Assembly (NCBI RefSeq): GCF_013394165.1
Contig: NZ_CP041331.1
Span: 1-64,000 of the forward strand
Direction of reading: 5' to 3'
DNA from: Pseudoalteromonas sp. Scap06
GTDB taxonomy: Bacteria; Pseudomonadota; Gammaproteobacteria; Enterobacterales; Alteromonadaceae
DNA length: 64,000 nt
The position numbers were made by a program, and so were the translations under genes. Below, in pieces: positions 54,505-61,800 of this stretch (the stretch's first letter is position 1; each line of letters starts with the position of its first letter). The notes under the pieces are model-generated. The model ran no database searches. It saw only the letters and a program-made list of their open reading frames with translations, and was not told the DNA's origin.

Positions 54505-57279
54505 TTAACGACATCCACTACTGTTATAGTCAACGACTAAACTAACACCATTACTTGAGCCTGATACCTTTAAGTAACCCCAATATTGGCTTGAATTAGC
54601 AATATAAATACACTCGTCGTTACCACTATTATTTGACTCAGCCAATTCGTTATTGCCATTAGGCCACGAGCTCTCGGCATAGCTAAGGCTTATATCGCCA
54701 CTGCCATTGGCCGTGGTGATTGTAATCCCACTTTGACTTTGCACATCAGCAAGACTAAACCACATCGGACCGCTGTTACCTAAACAAACCGCTTCGCCAT
54801 CATTTAAACGACCGTTGCTACGACTGCCTTGTGTGGCACATACATCGGGCACATTGGAAGTGGCTGGCATATAAGACGCTGTTAATTGCACATTTTCAAA
54901 TGCATTATATCCATATAACATAACCTGATAAGTACCAACTTGTACTGGGTCAATGGCGCACTGCTCTTCGTTACCACCAATATAAGGACGACAATCGTAA
55001 ACGGTCTCTGTTGGTGCCGCTTCATAGCTTACATACAGGTCAGCATCTCCTTCTCCTCCAGTAATTGTAAATACTAGTTCACTGGCACCTTGCGGAACGG
55101 CAAAAGTAAAGTATTGCTGCTCATTTTGCGCGCCGTTAGTCTGAACTGTTTGATTATTTTGCAATATGTTATCACCGACACTACTATCTTTTTCGATGGT
55201 CGCTGTCGTGATAGCTGATTGACTTGCTCCTTGATTGTCAGTAACTATCAAACTTACGTTGTACTCCCCTTCACTGATATACCTGTGAAGTGGATTAGCC
55301 TGATTCGAGCTACTGCCATCACCAAAGTTCCATTGATAACTTACAATTGAGCCATCGCTATCAATACTGCCATTGCTGGTAAAACTGACGTCATTATTTT
55401 GCACGCCATAATATGGGCCGTTGATTTGAACTGTCGGCGGAATATTTGAAGGCGCGCCAGCAACTAAATCATCGCACCATTGTACAAATTCACTTTCGTA
55501 ACTACTTTTCCACTGTTCTGTTTTTGCTTTGTAGGCAATCCAATCACCCACTCTGGTATGGGCAAGCATAGTATTAATTTCATCATAATGGCGTTCAAAC
55601 ATAAACCTAACAGCTAGGTAACCCCAACGATAGATTCGGTCTTGATCAAAACCATCATAAGTAGTGGAAAAGATTTGTGCTAGGGTAAAACGTGAGCCAT
55701 CACTAATGGTTTCTTTTGCTGCGTCATTATCATTTAAATTAGCAATGTATTCAGCAACCCCTTCCGACCACCAAACAACATCTTCTGTAGGAGAGTTAAA
55801 GTCGCCATACAGATCAAATCGCCCATCGAGATAGTGCACATATTCGTGCTCTAAATTCCAAACGAAATGCTCTGCATTTGCATAATTTGCTTCATAAGCA
55901 ATAAAGTTTGCTTGGTTGCCAACAACGGATGGATCACCTTCTAAATACATGCCACCATTATTGGTATTAATACCAAAAATGACCCCCGCATATTTACCGT
56001 AATCGTCGCTACTATCGAAAATATTCACTTGTAAAAAGCTATTATTATCATCAGCTACGGGGGTGTTATTAGTGGCAAGTTTAGTATGGAATAGCCCTTC
56101 CTCAGCACCCATTGCATCACACGCGGCGGCATGTTGCGCAACAGTCATATTTTGCGAACGAATTTTAATCGTGCTACTGCAACTATAGCTTTGTGGCAGT
56201 GCTTGACCTATCAGGTTATCTACAAACCCACAAATACCATAATCATTACAATCTGCGTAATAACTAACCGAGTCAGCTGCCGCAAGCCAAACCGCATCAC
56301 CATAACCAAAGCTAGTATACGTTGAAAAAATAGCATTTAGACCAGTATCTACAGCACTTTGAATCGGTGTATCTGAGTATTGCTTTAACCGAGCAAGTTC
56401 ACTTGCTGCATTAACAATAAGGTACTGTGCGTCTGATCCAATCATCCATTGTTTTTGAGTAAACGCACTGAGCCTTGTTACTAAATCAGTGTCTTTGCCC
56501 ACTGCCGTAACAAATTCATCATTCCATTGACCACGATATAACAAGGTAAAAATACCATTCACTGCACTTCGTACATTCCACTTAGCGCCGTAGCTTTCAT
56601 TAAAACGGCTCAACCATTGTTTTACCACTTCAAGGTAACGATGCTGTTGCTCTGAGCTGTCCATTGTGATGATTACTTCGTTTAACGTTTTAGCATGACC
56701 GTCGTTATCGTCGTAAAAATGACTATTGGCAACAAATGCATCAACCGCCCCCACAACTGCGGTGGTGACCCACGTTGCAAAACTAACATTGTCGTTATAA
56801 AACTCAGCGTAAAAACCAGTTCGTAGGTATAAAAATAACGCTTCCAACTCTACATTTCCGCCGCCAGCATAAGTCAGTGAAAGTGCCTTAGCATGATTTG
56901 CAACAGCAAACATTTTATCAGACGTAAACACCTGACTTTGTGTTAAAGCAGAGGCACTAAACAACTCATTAATACATTGTGTACCTTGGTTTTGAATTTC
57001 TGTAATAATACTTGATGTGCTCGCGTTTGCTAATGCATTCAAATCACACGTAACGGCGACTGCTTGCATCGTCATCACACGCGCATTAAAAAGTTTTTGC
57101 TGGCTTTGCATTTTTGCAATCGGTGCTTTTTCATTATGATTTTGTTCAACGCCATGATGATGTAAACGCTCTACAACGGCTGTCTGAGGTATAAATGTTC
57201 GCTCCTCCACCTTGTCAGCCAATGCCATTGAACTCATACCTAATATCGGTAACGTCAAAATCAGTGTGTTAATTTTCAT
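54505..57279 (-). CDS. Secreted M9-family collagenase with PKD and PPC domains
   Basis: A 924-residue secreted zinc metalloprotease. Signal peptide MKINTLILTLPILGMSSMALA; collagenase activator and peptidase region to about residue 620, with the zinc site HEYVH (His478, Glu479, His482) and the third ligand Glu510 in GVAEYIANL. A PKD domain (about 625-705, VSYQWNFGDGSSS) and a pre-peptidase C-terminal (PPC) domain (about 710-810, ADLYVSYEAAP) follow, then a second PPC-like segment to the end. This matches Vibrio-type collagenases. An operator of the hydroxyproline regulon lies 76 bases upstream, so it is co-regulated with the breakdown of the released hydroxyproline. Confidence 0.93.
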   Translation of the reverse strand: MKINTLILTLPILGMSSMALADKVEERTFIPQTAVVERLHHHGVEQNHNEKAPIAKMQSQQKLFNARVMTMQAVAVTCDLNALANASTSSIITEIQNQGTQCINELFSASALTQSQVFTSDKMFAVANHAKALSLTYAGGGNVELEALFLYLRTGFYAEFYNDNVSFATWVTTAVVGAVDAFVANSHFYDDNDGHAKTLNEVIITMDSSEQQHRYLEVVKQWLSRFNESYGAKWNVRSAVNGIFTLLYRGQWNDEFVTAVGKDTDLVTRLSAFTQKQWMIGSDAQYLIVNAASELARLKQYSDTPIQSAVDTGLNAIFSTYTSFGYGDAVWLAAADSVSYYADCNDYGICGFVDNLIGQALPQSYSCSSTIKIRSQNMTVAQHAAACDAMGAEEGLFHTKLATNNTPVADDNNSFLQVNIFDSSDDYGKYAGVIFGINTNNGGMYLEGDPSVVGNQANFIAYEANYANAEHFVWNLEHEYVHYLDGRFDLYGDFNSPTEDVVWWSEGVAEYIANLNDNDAAKETISDGSRFTLAQIFSTTYDGFDQDRIYRWGYLAVRFMFERHYDEINTMLAHTRVGDWIAYKAKTEQWKSSYESEFVQWCDDLVAGAPSNIPPTVQINGPYYGVQNNDVSFTSNGSIDSDGSIVSYQWNFGDGSSSNQANPLHRYISEGEYNVSLIVTDNQGASQSAITTATIEKDSSVGDNILQNNQTVQTNGAQNEQQYFTFAVPQGASELVFTITGGEGDADLYVSYEAAPTETVYDCRPYIGGNEEQCAIDPVQVGTYQVMLYGYNAFENVQLTASYMPATSNVPDVCATQGSRSNGRLNDGEAVCLGNSGPMWFSLADVQSQSGITITTANGSGDISLSYAESSWPNGNNELAESNNSGNDECIYIANSSQYWGYLKVSGSSNGVSLVVDYNSSGCR

Positions 57280-57354
57280 ATTATACCTTCGATGATTAGT
57301 ATGTTCTTAATCCAGAACTGGTTATTGAGATACAATTTGTAACACCTCATTATC

Positions 57355-57366
57355 ATTGTATACAAT
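57355..57366. promoter_or_regulatory. Collagen/hydroxyproline regulon operator, copy 4
   Basis: Perfect ATTGTATACAAT about 76 bases upstream of the collagenase start. It is 290 bases from the plus-strand LacI gene, so it most likely serves the collagenase. Confidence 0.8.
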
Positions 57367-57477
57367 ATATTTTATATAACATTAACGAATATTGATATAT
57401 TAGTTTTGAGAAAACGGTTTCAACCAATTCTTTTGTATTGATTTTTACTTACTTCAAACTCTATTTAATTTAGTGAA

Positions 57478-57585
57478 GCTGAATATCACTCCCTCAAAGG
57501 TTACCCCATAGGGGTGGGTCAGTTTGGTACACTAAACTCTCGCAATATTTAAAAGAGCGTCTTACAACGACTCTTTTAAATAATT
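57478..57585 (+). ncRNA. Candidate small RNA or transcription attenuator
   Basis: Three consecutive stem-loops in the gap between the divergent collagenase and LacI genes: ACCCC/GGGGT (about 57502-57515), AGTTT/AAACT (about 57520-57537), and a strong ATTTAAAAGAG / CTCTTTTAAAT (57547-57581) that looks like an intrinsic terminator. A terminator in a divergent promoter region implies a short independent transcript or a regulated leader of the LacI mRNA. An imperfect LacI-type motif AAAACGGTTT lies at about 57414. No promoter was confirmed. Confidence 0.35.
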
Positions 57586-57654
57586 AGCACTTTGATTTAA
57601 AGCCAGATATGGTAATTTACTCTTTCAACCAGCATCCTCCCTTGAGTAGGTTAT

Positions 57655-58686
57655 ATGAATACAAAAAACCGTTGGACATTAAAAAGTATTGCCAAAGAGT
57701 TAGGTGTGTCTAATGCTACGGTTTCAAATGCGTTTAATCGCCCTGATCAACTCTCGGCTAAACGACGCGAAGCCATACTTAAAGCTTGCAAAGAGCTCGG
57801 TTATTATGGCCCTAATAAAGCGGCGCAATCTCTGCGAAGTGGCACGTTTAATATTGTTGCTTTAGTGCTACCAGATAGCGTGGAATATATGGTGTCAGAC
57901 CCTGTCGCCAGTAGCTTTATGCGTGGTGTAACCTCAGTGCTTGAAAAAAACGGCATTAATGTTTTATTGTTTTCAGGCAATAACGAAAACCTTAATAACG
58001 TTGTTGATTTTGTTGATGGGTTTATTTGTTATGGGCGCCCGCGAAACAAAGCACTGGTAGAGCAACTAAAAACAGTACAAAAACATGTGGTTACTGTGGA
58101 TTTTGATATTGCCCGCAACGCATCAATTAATATAAATAACGAACAAGCCAGTTACGAAATAGCCAAACATGTTTTGCACAGTGCAACTGATAACGTGGCA
58201 ATATTAGGCTTGAGATTACTCGATGAAAATGTATTGTGCCGAGTTTACGAACATCATGAGTTTGAAACGGGTCAATCTATTTCTCACCAACGCTTACGAG
58301 GTTATCAGCGTGCGTTAAATAAAGCGAATGTAACGGTAGCCGACGACCGCATTTGGAATATTCCTGAAAGTAGCGAGCGTTTTGCCAGCATAGCTGCAAA
58401 AGAAGTATTAAACGCCTCACCACGCCCTGATGTGATCATATGTATGAGTGATTTAATTGCCCTCGCCACCATGCGAGAAGCAATAAAACAAGGGATAAAA
58501 ATAGGGAGTGAGCTACGTATTGTTGGATTTGATGGCATAGAAGAAGCAGCCCGTTTTGTGCCTCGCCTTACGACTATTCATCAAAATAGCCAAGAAAAAG
58601 GTGTAATAGCTGCTAACTTATTTATTTCTAAAGAAGAAAAACAACACGAAGTAGGTTACGCACTAAATATTGGTGCAAGTAGCTGA
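57655..58686 (+). CDS. LacI-family transcriptional regulator of the sucrose locus
   Basis: A 343-residue repressor. N-terminal HTH: TLKSIAKELGVSNATVSNAF followed by the hinge AAQSLRSG; C-terminal periplasmic-binding-like sensor domain with PDVIICMSDLIALATM and ELRIVGFDG. By position it should bind the CTTAATCGATTAAG palindromes at 60254 and 61741 and release on sucrose or a derived sugar. Converges on the sucrose phosphorylase gene across a shared terminator. Confidence 0.9.
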   Translation: MNTKNRWTLKSIAKELGVSNATVSNAFNRPDQLSAKRREAILKACKELGYYGPNKAAQSLRSGTFNIVALVLPDSVEYMVSDPVASSFMRGVTSVLEKNGINVLLFSGNNENLNNVVDFVDGFICYGRPRNKALVEQLKTVQKHVVTVDFDIARNASININNEQASYEIAKHVLHSATDNVAILGLRLLDENVLCRVYEHHEFETGQSISHQRLRGYQRALNKANVTVADDRIWNIPESSERFASIAAKEVLNASPRPDVIICMSDLIALATMREAIKQGIKIGSELRIVGFDGIEEAARFVPRLTTIHQNSQEKGVIAANLFISKEEKQHEVGYALNIGASS

Positions 58687-58707
58687 GCGCTGTTAGTAGC
58701 GCAGATA

Positions 58708-58738
58708 AAAAAGCCAAGCTTAAGTTGCTTGGCTTTTT
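58708..58738. terminator. Bidirectional intrinsic terminator
   Basis: Perfect 12-bp stem AAAAAGCCAAGC / GCTTGGCTTTTT with a 7-base loop, between the LacI and sucrose phosphorylase genes. Confidence 0.92.
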
Positions 58739-58760
58739 GGTTTTCAACAAATAAAGCTAT

Positions 58761-60233
58761 TTAAACTAATAAACTTTGTAAGTTTAAAGTGTTTTCTTGA
58801 GAACCATTAACCTGCGTAATAAGTGCAGTACGACTAGCAAAATCAATACTCAAAGAAATTGATTGTTGCTCAAGCTTCCACATTAAACAACATACACTTG
58901 CGCCACCTTGAGCAGTAAATTCACCAGCAAATGCAGGATGCTCATTACGTATTTTAATTAATGCTATTAATCCTTTTACTACCGGCTTATTTAGCGCTTC
59001 ATCTATTTTAGCGGCATCTAGATAAGGGCGATTAATATCACGACCAACGTTCGTTTTCGCCAGAAGCTCCATATCATTTTTACAAGCAAATAAACCACCG
59101 TAATATACTTGTGGTACACCCGGTGCAAAAAATTGAATGGCGCGAGATAATAAGTAATCAAAATCATTTGCGCCCAGTGCATCGTAATACGTACAGTTAA
59201 CTTGATATAGGTCGACATTACTTGCAGCTGCACCTGTTGCTTTACGGCTCTGGTTATTGCTGTTGGCATGCATGGTTTCTACTAAATTATCTATTTGAGA
59301 TGCGTTTAACAGCCCTGGTTTATCGCCCATTGGACCCGCGTCAATAATGCCAATACCATCATGGGTGTCTAGCACCGTTAAACAGTTGCGCGGTGAAATT
59401 TGTAACCACTTAAGCAGTGCGTCTACATCATTATTAAATAAGCTGTGTAAAATAAGCGGGGGTAAAGCAAAGTCGTATACCATGTTTACGCGCTTAGCCA
59501 CGTCAACTTGAGTTTGATAATGGCTATGAATTTCAGCAATGGTTTCCATGCCTAAATCATTTGCCTGCTTTGAGAGTTTATCTAAATAGGCAAATGTTTC
59601 ATCGAGCATAAAACAGTTAGTACCTGCTTGCTTAATGGCGTAACCCGCTGCATCTAAACGAATAATGTTTACGTTGTTAGCAGAAAATTTAGTAAGTACG
59701 TTATTTAAATAGGCAATGCCCGCTTCTACTTTTACATTTATATCAATTTGGTTGTCGGTAAAGGTGGTCCAAAAATCATACGTTTGACCATCACCGCATT
59801 TCATTGGTGTAAAACAGCTTCCAGGCCGTGGACGGTAAATGGCTTGTTGTTCTTGGTTGCTCATGCCATTAGGGAATACGTCTTCTTTAGTTAAAAATAA
59901 ATCCCAAAATTCAGAGGCTTTGCCTTTGGCCAGCACATCCTGAAATTGAAACGATTGCGCCGATACATGGTTTACTATTAAGTCGGCCATTAAATCATGG
60001 TCTTTTCCAAGTGCTTGAATATCTGACCAAGTTCCTATTCGGGCATCAACTTCACTGTGATCAATTGGGTCAAAACCTGCATCGCTACCATCTATTGGGT
60101 TATAAAATGGTAATAAGTGTACCCCTGCAAAAACGTCTTTAAGTGGACCCTTTAGAAGTGCTGTTAATGCGTTTATATCTTTACCGGTGATTCGATCAGC
60201 ATATGTGATCAATTGAACTTTATTCTTCATCAT
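58761..60233 (-). CDS. Sucrose phosphorylase (GH13 subfamily 18)
   Basis: A 490-residue cytoplasmic enzyme splitting sucrose with phosphate to glucose-1-phosphate and fructose. The nucleophile Asp194 lies in RLDAAGY and the acid/base Glu234 in AEIHSHY; LDTHDGIG holds the transition-state aspartate. Length and the VNHVSAQSFQF segment match the bacterial sucrose phosphorylases rather than amylases. A related activity (glucosylglycerate or sucrose-6-phosphate phosphorylase) cannot be fully excluded. The operator at 60254 lies 20 bases upstream. Confidence 0.88.
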   Translation of the reverse strand: MMKNKVQLITYADRITGKDINALTALLKGPLKDVFAGVHLLPFYNPIDGSDAGFDPIDHSEVDARIGTWSDIQALGKDHDLMADLIVNHVSAQSFQFQDVLAKGKASEFWDLFLTKEDVFPNGMSNQEQQAIYRPRPGSCFTPMKCGDGQTYDFWTTFTDNQIDINVKVEAGIAYLNNVLTKFSANNVNIIRLDAAGYAIKQAGTNCFMLDETFAYLDKLSKQANDLGMETIAEIHSHYQTQVDVAKRVNMVYDFALPPLILHSLFNNDVDALLKWLQISPRNCLTVLDTHDGIGIIDAGPMGDKPGLLNASQIDNLVETMHANSNNQSRKATGAAASNVDLYQVNCTYYDALGANDFDYLLSRAIQFFAPGVPQVYYGGLFACKNDMELLAKTNVGRDINRPYLDAAKIDEALNKPVVKGLIALIKIRNEHPAFAGEFTAQGGASVCCLMWKLEQQSISLSIDFASRTALITQVNGSQENTLNLQSLLV

Positions 60234-60253
60234 GTGTGATTACCAAGTTGAAA

Positions 60254-60267
60254 CTTAATCGATTAAG
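60254..60267. promoter_or_regulatory. Sucrose regulon operator, copy 1
   Basis: Perfect palindrome CTTAATCGATTAAG between the divergent sucrose phosphorylase and MFS genes. It has the central CG usual for LacI-type operators and recurs at 61744-61759. Confidence 0.85.
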
Positions 60268-60405
60268 ATATATCTTTAACTAGCAAGTAAGAATTTACAA
60301 GTAATTTTTAAATATTTTACATACAAATATCGTGGCTCGATTAATACTACAATAAGTTACTGACAACTTAATGTGTGTTACCAAGCATTTAACGAGGAAA
60401 AGCAA

Positions 60406-61635
60406 ATGACAAAATCACACACACACGTAAGCAGCGATCCGTTGCAACAAATTCGTTGGCTCACATACATGATGTTTTTTATGTTTGCCATGACCTCTGA
60501 CGCCGTTGGCATGATCATTCCCGAACTCATAAGCGATTTTGGTTTAAGTATGACCCAAGCCAGTGCGTTTCATTATGCGCCTATGGCCATGATTGCAATA
60601 AGTGGATTATTTCTAGGCTTTTTAGCCGATAGTCTTGGCCGTAAAAAAACGATTATGCTTGGATTATTAATATTCTCTGCAAGTTGTTTTTTGTTTGCGA
60701 TTAGTAGCAGCTTTATATTTTTTGTTTTTTTACTGTGCTGTATTGGCCTCGCCATTGGTTTATTTAAAACCGGTGCATTGGCGCTTTTAGGTGATATTTC
60801 TAATAGCAACGAAGAGCACACCAAAACCATGAATAAAGTAGAAGGCTTTTTTGGCATTGGTGCCATTGTTGGCCCTGCTTTAGTTGGCGTGCTGCTGGTT
60901 CAAAATGTAAGTTGGACTTACCTTTACATCATTGCTGGCATTATGTGTTTGATTTTGGCATTGCTTGCTTGGCGTGCCGATTACCCTGCTGTGGTAAAAA
61001 ATACAGATAAGCCAGCCTCACTAAAAACGACTATGAAAATGGTTAAAAACCCTTATGCACTGGGTTTTTCACTTGCAATTGCTTTATATGTTGCCACCGA
61101 AGTTGCCATATACGTGTGGATGCCTACTCTACTAAAAGATTACACTGGCTCATGGCCGCTGCTGGCCACTTACGCACTCACAATCTTTTTTGTGTTACGT
61201 GCTGCAGGGCGTTTTATTGCGGTATGGTTACTGAATAGGTTTAGTTGGCAAGGAGTTATGGCTTACTTAAGCTTTGGCATTGCGCTGTGTTACGTTGGCA
61301 CTCTATATGGCGGCGTTGATTGGGCTGTGGCTTTATTACCTCTTTCAGGTTTATTTATGTCGATGGTTTACCCTACTTTAAATTCTAAGGGAATATCGTG
61401 TTTTCCTGTTCATCAACACGGCGCAGTAGCCGGTGTTATATTATTTTTTACCGCACTGTCAGCCGCTTTAGCACCTTTATTTATGGGTATGATCAGTGAT
61501 TACTTTGGACACGTGCGCTACGGATTTTATTTAGCCACGGGTTTTGCAGTTATATTATTTTTAGCTATGCTGTTTAATTATATTCGTGACCCATCAGCAA
61601 CTGCATTAGAGCAAAACAACCTAGTCGCTGAGTAA
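60406..61635 (+). CDS. MFS transporter, probable sucrose uptake
   Basis: A 409-residue inner-membrane transporter with about twelve hydrophobic segments. The major facilitator loop motif is visible as GFLADSLGRKKTI between segments 2 and 3. It would carry sucrose (or its products) into the cytoplasm with protons; the substrate is inferred from neighbours. The start at 60406 follows GAGGAAA; the frame opens at 60373. It precedes the TonB receptor with 165 bases and an operator between. Confidence 0.85.
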   Translation: MTKSHTHVSSDPLQQIRWLTYMMFFMFAMTSDAVGMIIPELISDFGLSMTQASAFHYAPMAMIAISGLFLGFLADSLGRKKTIMLGLLIFSASCFLFAISSSFIFFVFLLCCIGLAIGLFKTGALALLGDISNSNEEHTKTMNKVEGFFGIGAIVGPALVGVLLVQNVSWTYLYIIAGIMCLILALLAWRADYPAVVKNTDKPASLKTTMKMVKNPYALGFSLAIALYVATEVAIYVWMPTLLKDYTGSWPLLATYALTIFFVLRAAGRFIAVWLLNRFSWQGVMAYLSFGIALCYVGTLYGGVDWAVALLPLSGLFMSMVYPTLNSKGISCFPVHQHGAVAGVILFFTALSAALAPLFMGMISDYFGHVRYGFYLATGFAVILFLAMLFNYIRDPSATALEQNNLVAE

Positions 61636-61740
61636 ATAAACAACTTTAATGCTATAAAAACATTTTAAAAATCAATGTTTGAATAAAAAAACAGCAAATA
61701 ATTAACAAAATAATTTGCTTATTGTAAAAACTTTGTTATT

Positions 61741-61762
61741 TTTACTTAATCGATTAAGTAAA
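61741..61762. promoter_or_regulatory. Sucrose regulon operator, copy 2
   Basis: A perfect 22-bp palindrome with half-site TTTACTTAATC and mirror GATTAAGTAAA, 38 bases upstream of the TonB receptor start. Its core is identical to the site at 60254-60267. Confidence 0.87.
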
Positions 61763-61800
61763 AATAACAACTTCCCTTTGGGTTTAAAACGAGGCGTTCA

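Noticed and set aside
29115..58686. Idea that the LacI protein at 57655 controls the GH16 operon
   Set aside because: The GH16 operators (TGTAAGCGCTTACA) differ from the palindrome shared within the sucrose locus (CTTAATCGATTAAG), so a different repressor is more likely.
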